DNA of 64,000 nucleotides from Xanthomonas prunicola (GCF_002846205.1 NZ_PHKV01000001.1:434001-498000); one strand, 5' to 3'; shown: positions 9,824-19,471, counted from the stretch's first letter. The notes: generated from the sequence alone by a model not told the origin. A program made the numbers and translations.

Positions 9824-12800
9824 CTACGCGCCGCCGGCCTCACTGCCGCTCTCTCCCTTATCGACGTCGGCAAGCACCCGCGCCAACGCCTGCGCGAGCA
9901 GGTCGCCGGTGACCGGCTTGCGCAAAAATCCATGACAGCCTGCGGCCATCGCCTGCGGTTCGGCATCGGCATCGGCACGCGCGGTCACGGCCACAATCGG
10001 GAAGCGCACGCCGCGCGCGCGCAGCTGCGCCACCAGTGCTACGCCGTCGAGACCGGGCAGATCCAGGTCGCACAACCCTGCATCGAAACTGCGCGTACTG
10101 ACCTCGGCCAGCGCTGCGAGACCATGCAATACATGGGTGACATGATGCCCCCGCGTTTGCAGCAGGCCAACGATCACCTGCGCCACGGTCGCATCGTCTT
10201 CCACCAGCAGCAACTGCAACGGCGCCTGCGCGTGCAGAGGCGGTGCGCGCACTGCAGACGGCGTGACAGCGGGTAACGTGGACACCCAGCGCAGCGGCAG
10301 CTCAACCACGAAACACGCGCCCTGCCCCAACTCACTGCTGACCGTCACTGAGCCGCCCATGGCCGCCGCAAGTTCGCGGCAGATCGCCAGCCCGAGGCCA
10401 CTGCCGCCGTGCCGTGCAAGCGTGAGCGCGCCTTCGGCCTGCTCGAAACGCTGGAATAGCCGCCCGCGCTGCTCGGCGCTCATGCCCGGCCCGGTGTCGC
10501 ACACTTCCACGCGGATGCCCTGCTGCGTGTGCTGCGGCAGCGCCGTCATGTGCAGGTGGACACTCCCGCGCTCGGTGAACTTGACTGCGTTGAACAGCAG
10601 ATTCAGCAGGATCTGCTGTACGCGACTGGCATCGCCATGCAAGGCCGGCGGCAATGCATCGTCAAGCTCGCAGTGGAAGGCCAGCTGCTTCTGCTCGGCA
10701 CTCGGGCGCACCAGTTCCGCCACTTGCCCAACTAACTGACGCAGATCGAAATCGCGGTAATCCAGTGGCAGTTTGCCTGCTTCGATCCGGGCCAAATCCA
10801 GCGCATCGTTGACTAGACGCAGCAGGTGCTTACCGGCCAGCTGGATCGCGCTCGCATAACCTTGCTGGCGCCCATCCAGTGGGGTCTGCAGCAGCAACTC
10901 GCTCATGCCCAATACGCCGGTCATTGGCGTGCGCACCTCGTGGCCCAACGTTGCTAGAAAGCGCGTCTTGGCCAGCGACGCCTGCTCGGCCAACTCGCGT
11001 TTGTGTTGCGCCAGCTGCCATTGCGCGCGCAGACGAATACGCCGGCGATAGGCCGCAGCCAGCAAGGCGCTCAACAGCAATCCCGACAAACAGATCAACG
11101 CGATACCGATATCGCTACGCCACCATGGCGGCCTGACCGAAAACTGCAGCGAACGCACCTGCGAGCGATTGCCCAGCGGATCGATGCCCTGCAGCGCGAG
11201 CTCATAGTTGCCAGCAGGCAGGCTGGCGAATTCGCGGATGCCCGAGTTGCCTGTTGTTTGCCAGTCCGTGTCGAAGCCTTTCAGGAAGCTGCGATACCGA
11301 TTGGAGAGCGGGTCGCTGTACGACAACAAGCGGCTGACGACCTGCAGCTGACGGTCCTCCGGGCCCAGCTGGAACGGGCGATCCATTGGCAGGGCGATAC
11401 GTGCGCCATTGCGCAGCACGCTGACATGTTCCAGCTGCAACGCTGGGACAAACGGCGCAACGTCCGGCATTGCGGTATCCAGCAGCACGGTAGAGCCATC
11501 GCTGGTTGCGCCGATCAAGGTATCGCCGGACATCAACAGGCAATGCTGGATGAACTCCTGACTGGTCAAGCCGTCGCGCGTGCCGATATTGCGGACCCGC
11601 GCAGGGTGCACCGAGGGGTCAATCCGCCACAGCCCGCGCAAACTGGAAATCCAGACACGGCCATGCGGGTCGATCTGCATGGCAGAGGCATCGAACCCGC
11701 TCAGCCCATCCGCCTCGCCCACCTGACGGACCCGCGTCCAGCGATCCGCAACCTGTTGCCATTGCTCTGCACCGGAAGCCCGATAGACCCAGACCGTCTC
11801 CGCAGACGGGCTGGCAAATGCCTGGATTTGCGCTCCTTCCATCCCTGCCACCGGCACGAAATTGTGCGAGGCGTCGTCCCACGCGAACATGCCGCCCTCG
11901 CCGGCCACCCATACGCGTCCGTCGGGGCCTTGCGCCAGCTGTTGGATGTCGATCGCGCGCAGGCCATGCAGGTCTTGCTGGGTAATCCGCTGCAAGACCT
12001 TGCCGCTGCGCAGATCGCGCTGCTGCACCATATCGATGAAGGCCATCCAGACAGTGTCACCATGCTCGCTGATCCATTCGGGTGCCGACAACGCCGACGT
12101 TGGCTCAGGCCCATCGGACGGCCAATGAATGAACTCACCGGTGCGCAGATCCATCCGCGACAGGCCAAAACTCAAATTCCCCAGCCACACGCGTTGCAGA
12201 CGATCTTCCAGCGCCGACACCAACTCCATCCCTTTGAGCTGCGGCGACTGCAGGCCTGTCTGGAACGAATCGCCGGTACTCGGATCCACGCGCAGCAGAC
12301 GCCCCTGCGCATCGACCTGCCATAACCCACCGGAGCGCTGGGCGGCCGCCAGGTTGCAGTAGATCGCATCGCCCGTTGGCACCGCGGGCTTGAGCACGGC
12401 ACTGCGTTTCCAGTCGGCTGGCAGATATCCCAGCCCGGTGCCATGCATGGGCACCCACAGCCCGCCATCGGCTGCCCCCAGCAAACCGATCACGTTGCGG
12501 CGCGACAATGGCCCCTCGCCGCTCAAGGCGGGCACCGGTGGACGTTCGCCGCGTGTACGCCACAGACCGCGTCCGCTGCCCAGCCAGAATTCGCCATCCG
12601 GCGCAGCCACTGCCCCCCAAAATTCATTCCCGTTGCCGAACATCGTTGACCAGGCAAGCGGCTGCCAGAGACCGTCTGCCCGCAGTACATGCAATCCAGA
12701 TTCGCTTCCCAGCCATAAACGGTCGCCGGTCCACTGCAGGCCGAAGACGGCCGACTGCCGGTTCGGTTCGTCCGGGATGTATTGGCGACGCAGTCGATTG

Positions 12801-13399
12801 CCGTCGTAATAGGCCAGGCCATTGCTGGTACCGATCCACAGGCGGTGCCGATCATCCACCGCCAGGTTCATGACCATGGCCTGATCCAGTGCGCCTTCAA
12901 GCTCGCCCAGATTCACCGACGACATCCGTCCAGTGGCATCGATGCGCACAAGCGCACCGGTGGTGGTGCCGGCCCAGATAGCGCCGTCGAATGTGGCGAT
13001 GCTGAAGATCTCGCCGTTCTTCAGCAATGGATAGTCGATCGCGCGATAGTGACGAAAGCCGCTGCGGCCGGCATCCAAGACACTCAACGTCTTGCCGCAC
13101 CCCACCCAGACCCGGTCCTGCGCATCGATATGCAATGCCTGCACCGCGTTGCAAGGCAACGATGCAGGGTTGGCAGGATCGTGGCGCCAGGTCCTGAATC
13201 CTGCGCCGTCGTAACGCACCAGACCGTCGAGTGTTCCAAGCCACAGGTAGCCGGCACGGTCCTGGCTGATGGCAACCACCATCGTCGAAGGCAATCCTTC
13301 GCTGGGCCCGACGATCCGAAAGCGCGGCACTTCCGGAATCTTTGCCGCGCATGGCGATATCACCAACAGCAAAGCCAGCACCACGATGAGTAAGCGCAT
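9824..13399 (-). CDS. Hybrid sensor histidine kinase, propeller type, copy 4
   Basis: This 1191-residue protein has a signal peptide (MRLLIVVLALLLVISPCAA), a propeller with GYLWLGTLDGLVRYDG, a Y_Y_Y domain and a membrane helix near 771. HisKA His is near 820 (LGHEVRTPMTG), HATPase_c has NLLFNAVKFTERG and GGSGLGLAI, and the receiver has its Asp near 1111 in LCDLDLPGLDG. The start at 13399 follows GGAAGGGA at good spacing; earlier codons in the same frame precede the signal peptide and were not used. It is divergent from the YceI operon 96 bases away and is the promoter-proximal member of the kinase array. Confidence 0.92.
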   Translation of the reverse strand: MRLLIVVLALLLVISPCAAKIPEVPRFRIVGPSEGLPSTMVVAISQDRAGYLWLGTLDGLVRYDGAGFRTWRHDPANPASLPCNAVQALHIDAQDRVWVGCGKTLSVLDAGRSGFRHYRAIDYPLLKNGEIFSIATFDGAIWAGTTTGALVRIDATGRMSSVNLGELEGALDQAMVMNLAVDDRHRLWIGTSNGLAYYDGNRLRRQYIPDEPNRQSAVFGLQWTGDRLWLGSESGLHVLRADGLWQPLAWSTMFGNGNEFWGAVAAPDGEFWLGSGRGLWRTRGERPPVPALSGEGPLSRRNVIGLLGAADGGLWVPMHGTGLGYLPADWKRSAVLKPAVPTGDAIYCNLAAAQRSGGLWQVDAQGRLLRVDPSTGDSFQTGLQSPQLKGMELVSALEDRLQRVWLGNLSFGLSRMDLRTGEFIHWPSDGPEPTSALSAPEWISEHGDTVWMAFIDMVQQRDLRSGKVLQRITQQDLHGLRAIDIQQLAQGPDGRVWVAGEGGMFAWDDASHNFVPVAGMEGAQIQAFASPSAETVWVYRASGAEQWQQVADRWTRVRQVGEADGLSGFDASAMQIDPHGRVWISSLRGLWRIDPSVHPARVRNIGTRDGLTSQEFIQHCLLMSGDTLIGATSDGSTVLLDTAMPDVAPFVPALQLEHVSVLRNGARIALPMDRPFQLGPEDRQLQVVSRLLSYSDPLSNRYRSFLKGFDTDWQTTGNSGIREFASLPAGNYELALQGIDPLGNRSQVRSLQFSVRPPWWRSDIGIALICLSGLLLSALLAAAYRRRIRLRAQWQLAQHKRELAEQASLAKTRFLATLGHEVRTPMTGVLGMSELLLQTPLDGRQQGYASAIQLAGKHLLRLVNDALDLARIEAGKLPLDYRDFDLRQLVGQVAELVRPSAEQKQLAFHCELDDALPPALHGDASRVQQILLNLLFNAVKFTERGSVHLHMTALPQHTQQGIRVEVCDTGPGMSAEQRGRLFQRFEQAEGALTLARHGGSGLGLAICRELAAAMGGSVTVSSELGQGACFVVELPLRWVSTLPAVTPSAVRAPPLHAQAPLQLLLVEDDATVAQVIVGLLQTRGHHVTHVLHGLAALAEVSTRSFDAGLCDLDLPGLDGVALVAQLRARGVRFPIVAVTARADADAEPQAMAAGCHGFLRKPVTGDLLAQALARVLADVDKGESGSEAGGA

Positions 13400-13483
13400 G
13401 TGGGAGTCCCTTCCACGTCCAGCCCGCATGCTCGCAACGGATCGTTGCGAGCGCAAGCCAAGCGCGCATTGCCGGGATGTGTC

Positions 13484-13489
13484 TAGAAT
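13484..13489 (+). promoter_or_regulatory. -10 element of the yceI operon, possible leaderless start
   Basis: TAGAAT lies six bases before the ATG at 13496, so transcription would be expected to begin at or next to the start codon. No clear ribosome binding site and no good -35 hexamer are visible. Confidence 0.4.
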
Positions 13490-13495
13490 TCGCCC

Positions 13496-14158
13496 ATGAC
13501 GACCCTCGCCCGCCTATTGCTCTTGCCCGCCCTGGCCTTGACCAGCCTGGTCGCTACCGCCGCACCGGTCCGCTACGCGCTGGACCCGGTCCACACCCGG
13601 GTCCTATTCGCGGTGGAACATGCCGGCTTTTCCAAGGCATTGGGCACTGTTTCCGGAAGCAGCGGCACGCTGGTCTTCGACCCGGACGACTGGGCCGCTT
13701 CCCGGCTGGATGTCACCGTGCCGCTGCACCGCGCCGACCTGGGCGATGCCAAGTGGAACCAGGCCACCCTGGCACGTAACCTACTCGACGCCGAGCGCTT
13801 TCCCGACGCGCATTTCGTCTCCACGCACGTGGAGGCCAGCGGCGAAAACCACGCCAAGGTCACCGGCAATCTCACCCTGCACGGTGTCACCCGCCCGGTC
13901 ACCCTGGACGTCACCCTCAACGCGCTCAGGCGCCATCCGCTGCCGCCGTTCCGTCGCACCGCCGGTTTCTCCGCCACCGCCACACTGAGCCGTGCGGAGT
14001 TCGGGATCGATGCATGGAAATCGATGATCGGCGACAGTGTGGAATTGCGCATCGAGGCCGAAGCCGTGCGCGAAGGCAGCGCCGACGACGAGACACCCGA
14101 GCCTCAGGCAGCGCCGACGGCGCCGGACACCGCAGCCAGCAAGGAATCGGGAACATGA
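13496..14158 (+). CDS. YceI family periplasmic protein
   Basis: This 220-residue protein has a signal peptide (cut after about residue 22, TSLVATAA) and then a YceI domain: YALDPVHTRVLFAVEHAGFS at the start and LTLHGVTRPVTLDV near 130. YceI proteins are lipocalin-like barrels that bind isoprenoid or quinone-like lipids in the periplasm. A low-complexity tail rich in Ala, Pro and Glu (about 187-220) is extra for the family. The stop overlaps the next start as ATGA, so it is translationally coupled to the cytochrome b561 gene, and a second YceI follows. Linkage of YceI with b561 is common and suggests a role in membrane redox or lipid carriage; that is inference. Confidence 0.9.
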   Translation: MTTLARLLLLPALALTSLVATAAPVRYALDPVHTRVLFAVEHAGFSKALGTVSGSSGTLVFDPDDWAASRLDVTVPLHRADLGDAKWNQATLARNLLDAERFPDAHFVSTHVEASGENHAKVTGNLTLHGVTRPVTLDVTLNALRRHPLPPFRRTAGFSATATLSRAEFGIDAWKSMIGDSVELRIEAEAVREGSADDETPEPQAAPTAPDTAASKESGT

Positions 14159-14718
14159 CCCTGAAGAACATCGAACGCTGGGGCGGTGTCAGCCAGACCC
14201 TGCACTGGTTGATCGCATTACTGATCCTGGTCCTGGGGATCGTCGGTCTGACCATGGGCGAGCTGCCCAAGACGCCGAAATACTTCTGGGTGTACACCGC
14301 GCACAAGTCAGTGGGGTTGACCGTCCTGGCCTTGGTGATCGTGCGCCTGGGCTGGCGCATTTACGCAGGCGCCCCGCCGCCGGTAGCCGGCACGCCGCGC
14401 TGGCAGGAGCGCATCGCCGGGCTCACCCATTGGCTGCTGTACGCCATGATCTTCGCCATACCGCTGTCGGGCTGGTTATACGACTCCACCAGCGGCCTGC
14501 GCCCGTTCCGCTGGTTCGGCCTGTTCAATGTGCCCAAGCTCAGCCCGCCGGACGAACAATTGCGCGCCACCGCGCACTTCATCCACGAGTGGGGTTTCTG
14601 GTTGCTGATTGCCGTGGTGCTGGCGCATGCCGGGGCTGCGTTCTACCACCACCTGTTCCAGCGTGATGCCACCCTAGCGCGGATGGTGCCGCGCGGCTGG
14701 CTCTCCCCCAAACCATAA
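14155..14718 (+). CDS. Cytochrome b561 family membrane protein
   Basis: This 187-residue protein has four membrane helices. Histidines placed for b-type haem binding appear in TLHWLIALL (near 17), YTAHKSVGL (near 45), FIHEWGF and VLAHAGAAFYHHLF near the end. The family moves electrons between quinol and periplasmic acceptors. The start at 14155 overlaps the upstream yceI stop (ATGA) and follows a GGAATCGGGA ribosome site. A second yceI gene begins 10 bases downstream, so the three genes form one operon. The electron partner is not known from the sequence. Confidence 0.9.
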   Translation: MTLKNIERWGGVSQTLHWLIALLILVLGIVGLTMGELPKTPKYFWVYTAHKSVGLTVLALVIVRLGWRIYAGAPPPVAGTPRWQERIAGLTHWLLYAMIFAIPLSGWLYDSTSGLRPFRWFGLFNVPKLSPPDEQLRATAHFIHEWGFWLLIAVVLAHAGAAFYHHLFQRDATLARMVPRGWLSPKP

Positions 14719-14727
14719 GGATTTCCC

Positions 14728-15297
14728 ATGTCGTCCAAGTTGTTCGTTTCTCCGATGCTGGTCGCGGCCTCGCTGGTTGCCACATTCGCCGCCGCGCCGG
14801 TGCGCGCCGCCGACTACGTGCAGGCGCCGGGCTCTAGCCTGGTGTTCGCCAGCAAATACGACGGCGAAGTGTTCACCGGCAAGTTCCCCGGTTTCGACAC
14901 CACGCTGAGTTTCGATCCGGCCAACCTTGCCGGCGCCAAGCTAGACGTGCGCATTCCGCTGGCCAGCGCGGTCAGTGGCAACAACGACCGCGATTCCACC
15001 CTGCAGGGCCCGGATTTCTTCAACGTCGCCAAGTTCGCCACTGCGCGCTACCGCGCCGACAAGTTCCGTGCCCTGGGTGGTAACCAGTACGCCGCCGATG
15101 GCACCCTGGAACTGCGCGGCGTCAGCAAACCGGTCACGCTGACCTTCACCTGGACACCTGGCGCGCAGCCGGTGCTGGCGGGCAAGGCCGTGGTCAAGCG
15201 GCTGGACTTCGGTGTAGGCGGCGGCGACTGGGCCGATACCAAGACCATTCCCAACGAAACCGCGATCAGCACCAAGGTCGTGTTGAAGGCGAAGTAA
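14728..15297 (+). CDS. YceI family periplasmic protein, second copy
   Basis: This 189-residue protein has a signal peptide (cut near AAPVRAAD, about residue 28) followed by a complete YceI domain with FASKYDGEVFTGKFPGFD, RDSTLQGPDFFNV and ELRGVSKPVTLTF. It differs clearly from the first YceI of the operon and lacks the acidic tail, so the two are not a recent duplication. The ribosome site TAAGGATTTCCC lies directly before the ATG. It is the last gene of the operon and is followed by a strong terminator. Confidence 0.92.
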   Translation: MSSKLFVSPMLVAASLVATFAAAPVRAADYVQAPGSSLVFASKYDGEVFTGKFPGFDTTLSFDPANLAGAKLDVRIPLASAVSGNNDRDSTLQGPDFFNVAKFATARYRADKFRALGGNQYAADGTLELRGVSKPVTLTFTWTPGAQPVLAGKAVVKRLDFGVGGGDWADTKTIPNETAISTKVVLKAK

Positions 15298-15329
15298 GGC
15301 CACAGGCCGCAACCGGACGCGGCCACTGC

Positions 15330-15364
15330 GCGGCGGACTACCTCGTCGGGTCCGCCGCTTTTTT
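15330..15364 (+). terminator. Rho-independent terminator of the yceI-b561-yceI operon
   Basis: An eight-base-pair stem, GCGGCGGA / TCCGCCGC, is followed by six T. Confidence 0.85.
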
Positions 15365-15442
15365 ATGCTCGGTGGTTTCTGCCCGGTGGCCGGATGACAC
15401 CGCGCGACAGCTAGACTTGGCGTCCACTCACGGACGCCGCCG

Positions 15443-16093
15443 ATGCGCACACACGGAACGTTGACCCGCTGGAATGCCGATCGTGGCTTCGGCTTCATCA
15501 CGCTGGCGCAGCCCGGCGATGAGCTATTCGTGCATATCTCCGCGTTCCCACGCAGTCCGGACGCGCCGCGTATCGGTGAGCTGATTTCCTTCGAGATCGA
15601 ACCCGGCAAGGATGGGCGACGCCAGGCAGTGCGCGTAATGCGCGCCGGCGCGCCGGCAGCCGGACGTGGCCCACGCAGACAGCATGCGGCAGCGCAAGCG
15701 CCATCGACCCATCGCTTGATCGGGCTGGGCAAGCTCCTGTTGCTGCTGCTTGTGGCAGTTGCTGGCGGCTATGCGTATCTCGATCGGGACACGCAGATGC
15801 CAGCCCCTGCGCCCCCTGAAACTTCTTCAGCAGTTCCGGCACGGGCACCGGCAGACAGGACGCCGCCAGACCGCGCAGCGCTCCAGAGCTCGCCAGCGGT
15901 TACGGCAGCTGCAGCGGCAGGCAAAACGTCTGCCACGCCCGCACCCACGCCGCACTATAGCTGCGGCGGGCGCAAACACTGCTCGCAGATGACTTCCTGC
16001 GACGACGCCACCTGGGTGCTGCGTAACTGTCCCGGCACAAAGATGGACGGCGACAACGATGGCGTGCCATGTGAGGACCAGCTGTGCCGTTGA
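15443..16093 (+). CDS. Cold-shock domain protein with membrane helix and Excalibur domain
   Basis: This 216-residue protein has an N-terminal cold-shock OB fold (1-69) with nucleic-acid-binding motifs RGFGFI and LFVHIS. One membrane helix follows (about 92-113, LLLLLLVAVAGGYAYL), then a Pro/Ala-rich linker and a C-terminal Excalibur domain (about 172-216) with paired cysteines and the calcium loop DGDNDGVPCE. The domain order puts the cold-shock part in the cytoplasm and the Excalibur part outside the inner membrane. The role is unknown. It stands alone between the terminator and a convergent glutaredoxin-like gene. Confidence 0.85.
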   Translation: MRTHGTLTRWNADRGFGFITLAQPGDELFVHISAFPRSPDAPRIGELISFEIEPGKDGRRQAVRVMRAGAPAAGRGPRRQHAAAQAPSTHRLIGLGKLLLLLLVAVAGGYAYLDRDTQMPAPAPPETSSAVPARAPADRTPPDRAALQSSPAVTAAAAAGKTSATPAPTPHYSCGGRKHCSQMTSCDDATWVLRNCPGTKMDGDNDGVPCEDQLCR

Positions 16094-16295
16094 ACGGCGA
16101 CGACTGAACGCCCCCCTCCCAAACGCCGCAGGTGAACCAAACCAGCGTGTAATTGCCGGGTACTTGCGGGCGACGTATTGAAACCAGCGTGTTCACGTGG
16201 CGCAAACGCACACCGGTCTCGCTCACCTGACGTGCAAATCGCTTGTAACAGCCTTCAGTCCATCAGCAGACGCGAACCATATCCGCGAGCGCCTA

Positions 16296-16529
16296 TCAGC
16301 GGCCGGCCTCATCCAGCCACGCACGCAAGCGCTGGCCATCGAACGGCCACTCCAGCTCGCGCCCGCCAACATCCCGCAGCACCGGCACGCGCGCGCCGTA
16401 AACGGCCTCAAGCGCCGCATCGTGGTCAATGAACACGCTGTCGAAGTCGCCGGCACGCGCCTGCGCCAGCACTTCCACGGCCTGGTCGCAGAGGTGGCAA
16501 TCGTCGCGCTGGTACAGGGTCAGGGCCAT
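16296..16529 (-). CDS. Small glutaredoxin family protein
   Basis: This 77-residue protein is a minimal thioredoxin fold with the active site CHLC at residues 11-14 ([12 protein letters not shown]) and the usual cis-Pro region RVPVLRD. It matches the glutaredoxin-like family often annotated as DUF836. It probably takes part in thiol-disulfide exchange in the cytoplasm. It is divergent from sdaA, with 86 bases between the starts. Confidence 0.85.
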   Translation of the reverse strand: MALTLYQRDDCHLCDQAVEVLAQARAGDFDSVFIDHDAALEAVYGARVPVLRDVGGRELEWPFDGQRLRAWLDEAGR

Positions 16530-16615
16530 CGAACAGGTCTCATGCTGCGCTGCAGCCGTGCCGCAATCGCCGAACGACTAGAATAGCGGTCTTTACGCTC
16601 ACCTCTCCGGCACGC

Positions 16616-17998
16616 ATGGCTGTCAGTACGTTCGACCTGTTCAAGATCGGTATCGGTCCGAGCTCCTCCCACACCGTGGGGCCGATGCGCGCCGCCGAGC
16701 GCTTCGTGCATCGCTGGCTGCTCGACGCCGGGCGCCTGCAGGACGTGGTGCGCATCCGCGCCGAAGTGTTCGGCTCGCTGGCGCTGACCGGCCGCGGCCA
16801 TGGCACCGACAAGGCCGTGCTGCTCGGGCTGGAAGGCCACCGCCCCAACCTGATCGACCCGGACATCATCCCGGCCACGCTGGAGCGCATTCGTACCAGC
16901 AAGCGCATCAGCTTGATGGGCCAGCACGAAATCAGCTTCGACGAAAAGCGCGACCTGCCGATGAACAAGCGGCAGAAGCTGCCGTACCACACCAACGGCA
17001 TGCGCTTTACCGCCTACGACGCCGACGAAGCGGTGATCGCCACACGCGATTATTACTCAGTGGGCGGCGGCTTCGTGGTCAACCAGGACGACGCTGCCGA
17101 CGATCGCATCGTCGCCGACGAAACGCCGCTGCCCTACCCGTTCCTCAGTGGCGACGAACTGCTGGCGCAGTGCGCGCGCAGCGGTCTGAGCATTGCCGCG
17201 CTGATGTTCGAAAACGAAAAGAGCTGGCGCAGCGAAGACGAGATCCATACGGGCCTGCGCGAGTTATGGAATGCAATGCAGTCCTGCGTGGAGCGCGGTA
17301 TCCGCCAAGAAGGCACGCTGCCCGGCGGCCTGAATGTCTCGCGGCGCGCACCGGCGCTGTACCGAGAACTGTCCTCCAAGCCGGAAGCGGCCATGCGCGA
17401 CCCGTTGACCACCCTGGATTGGGTCAACCTGTACGCACTGGCGGTCAACGAAGAAAACGCGGCCGGTGGCCGCGTGGTCACCGCGCCGACCAATGGTGCG
17501 GCCGGCATCATCCCGGCGGTGCTGCATTACTTCGACCGCTTCTGCCCCGGCGCATCCGAACAGCGCATCTTCGATTTCCTGCTCACCGCTGCGGCCATCG
17601 GCATCCTCTACAAGGAGAACGCCTCCATTTCCGGTGCCGAAGTCGGCTGCCAGGGTGAGGTGGGCGTGGCCTGCTCGATGGCCGCCGGCGGCCTGGTTGC
17701 CGCGCTTGGCGGCAATCCTGGGCAAATCGAAAACGCCGCGGAAATCGGTATGGAACACAATCTGGGCCTGACCTGCGACCCGATCGGTGGGCTGGTGCAG
17801 ATCCCCTGCATCGAACGCAACGCCATGGGCGCGGTCAAGGCGATCAACGCCAGCCGCATGGCCATGCGTGGCGACGGCAAGCACAAGGTGTCGCTGGACA
17901 AGGTCATCAAGACCATGCGCGACACCGGCCGCGACATGCAGGACAAATACAAGGAAACCAGCCGCGGCGGCCTGGCGGTGAACGTCATCGAGTGCTGA
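16616..17998 (+). CDS. sdaA: L-serine dehydratase, iron-sulfur type
   Basis: This 460-residue single-chain enzyme converts L-serine to pyruvate and ammonia. The N-terminal beta-type domain starts with [20 protein letters not shown], where the SSSHT motif is diagnostic. The alpha-type domain (about 190-455) carries [14 protein letters not shown] and the cysteine regions [15 protein letters not shown] and [13 protein letters not shown], which hold the 4Fe-4S cluster. The length is normal for the one-polypeptide form. TAGAAT at 16577-16582 could be a -10 element. Confidence 0.96.
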   Translation: MAVSTFDLFKIGIGPSSSHTVGPMRAAERFVHRWLLDAGRLQDVVRIRAEVFGSLALTGRGHGTDKAVLLGLEGHRPNLIDPDIIPATLERIRTSKRISLMGQHEISFDEKRDLPMNKRQKLPYHTNGMRFTAYDADEAVIATRDYYSVGGGFVVNQDDAADDRIVADETPLPYPFLSGDELLAQCARSGLSIAALMFENEKSWRSEDEIHTGLRELWNAMQSCVERGIRQEGTLPGGLNVSRRAPALYRELSSKPEAAMRDPLTTLDWVNLYALAVNEENAAGGRVVTAPTNGAAGIIPAVLHYFDRFCPGASEQRIFDFLLTAAAIGILYKENASISGAEVGCQGEVGVACSMAAGGLVAALGGNPGQIENAAEIGMEHNLGLTCDPIGGLVQIPCIERNAMGAVKAINASRMAMRGDGKHKVSLDKVIKTMRDTGRDMQDKYKETSRGGLAVNVIEC

Positions 17999-18055
17999 GT
18001 CTGCCGGTGGCGTGGCGCGATCAGAACGCAATGCCGTTCCCGCAGAAATCACCCG

Positions 18056-18105
18056 CCTTCTCCCGCCTGCGGGAGAAGGTGCCCGAAGGGCGGATGAGGG
18101 CAAGT
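18056..18105. repeat. Xanthomonas REP-like palindromic repeat
   Basis: The core TTCTCCCGCCTGCGGGAGAA is a hairpin, followed by GGTGCCCGAAGGGCGGATGA. I recognise this as a dispersed intergenic element of Xanthomonas genomes. It lies between sdaA and the next gene. Confidence 0.7.
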
Positions 18106-18203
18106 CAGCCCGCCACACCCCTCGCCGCGGCACCGCCCGGATCCACGCCTCCACCACGGTGCGCCAGGTAGCCTTCCGGCACTGATCCCGGATGGAGAAC
18201 ACG

Positions 18204-19199
18204 ATGCGACATCTCGCCTGTGCACTCGCACTGACCCTGGCCTGCGGCCCGCTGATGGCTCAACAAGCCAGCTACGGCCCGCGTCTTGAAGGCTTCGATT
18301 ACCCCTACCCGGTCAAGACGTACGCGTTCACCTCGCAGCAGCAACCGCTGGAAATGGCGTACCTGGATGTCGCACCCACCGGCAAGCCGAACGGACGCAC
18401 CGCCGTGCTGTTGCATGGCAAGAATTTCTGCGCGGCCACCTGGGAATCCAGCATCGCGGCCCTGAGCAAGGCCGGCTACCGCGTGATCGCGCCGGACCAG
18501 GTGGGCTTCTGCAAATCCAGCAAACCGGCCGCCTATCAGTTTTCGTTCGCACAGTTAGCCAATAACACGCACGCGCTGCTCGAAAATTTAGGTGTCGAGC
18601 GCGCGGTTGTAATCGGTCATTCGATGGGCGGCATGCTCGCGATCCGCTACGCACTGATGTACCCGCAGGCCACCGAGCACCTCGCCTTGGTGGACCCGAT
18701 CGGCCTGGAAGACTGGAAGGCCGCAGGCATTCAGTGGCGCAGCGTCGACGCCTGGTACGACAACGAGCTGAAGACCAGCTTCGAGCGGATCAAGAAATAT
18801 CAGATGGAAGTCTATTACGCCGGGCAATGGAAGCCCGAGTTCGAACGCTGGGCGCGGATGCAGGCCGGCATGTCGCTAGGCCCCGGCAAGCAGGCGGTGG
18901 CCTGGAATCAGGCACTGACCTACGACATGGTGTTCAACCAACCAGTGGTGTACGAACTGCCCAAGCTCACAGTGCCAACCACGCTGTTCATCGGCCTCAA
19001 GGACCGCACCGCGATCGGCAAGGACACCGCACCGCAGCAGGTCAAGGCGCGCGTCGGCGACTACACCAAGCTGGGCAAGCAGGCAGCTGCGGCGATTCCG
19101 AAGGCGACCTTGATCGAATTCGCCGACCTGGGGCACTCGCCGCAGGTACAGGACCCGGCGCGTTTCAATGCCGCACTGTTGAAGGCCATCGCGCAGTAA
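18204..19199 (+). CDS. Exported alpha/beta hydrolase
   Basis: This 331-residue protein has a signal peptide (ALALTLACGPLMAQ) and an alpha/beta hydrolase fold. The oxyanion region is LLHGKNFCAATWE, the nucleophile elbow GHSMGG has Ser near residue 140, and the C-terminal histidine is in DLGHSPQ. The substrate cannot be told from the sequence; related proteins are often annotated as periplasmic hydrolases. I prefer ATG 18204, which has GGAG eight bases upstream, over the in-frame ATG at 18192. It is convergent with the met operon. Confidence 0.88.
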   Translation: MRHLACALALTLACGPLMAQQASYGPRLEGFDYPYPVKTYAFTSQQQPLEMAYLDVAPTGKPNGRTAVLLHGKNFCAATWESSIAALSKAGYRVIAPDQVGFCKSSKPAAYQFSFAQLANNTHALLENLGVERAVVIGHSMGGMLAIRYALMYPQATEHLALVDPIGLEDWKAAGIQWRSVDAWYDNELKTSFERIKKYQMEVYYAGQWKPEFERWARMQAGMSLGPGKQAVAWNQALTYDMVFNQPVVYELPKLTVPTTLFIGLKDRTAIGKDTAPQQVKARVGDYTKLGKQAAAAIPKATLIEFADLGHSPQVQDPARFNAALLKAIAQ

Positions 19200-19471
19200 T
19201 TGCAGCGGCGCACGGCAATCGGCTGCTGTGCGTTACTTCCCCTGCCAACCGCTGCCCGAGCACTGCCGGTCGCAGCCATCATTGGCAACTCACCATGAGG
19301 CAAGCGAGCAGGCAGGTTGCCGCACGAAGAACGGCACCCACGCCTGCCAGGCGATGAAGCGCGTGCAGTGCGCAGACAGCCTCCGGGTCCGACCGCCACC
19401 AACCAGAATGCCCGCACCAATCAGCGGTAAGCCCGCGGCAGAACCAACGCATCTGCCGCGCAACGAAAGCA

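Noticed and set aside
6278..12325. Plus-strand open frames inside the kinase array (for example 6278-7579 and 11003-12325)
   Set aside because: They mirror the third positions of the real minus-strand kinase genes and show no protein family features.
18049..18231. Small minus-strand frame over the REP element
   Set aside because: It is made by the repeat sequence and is a common false gene call in Xanthomonas.
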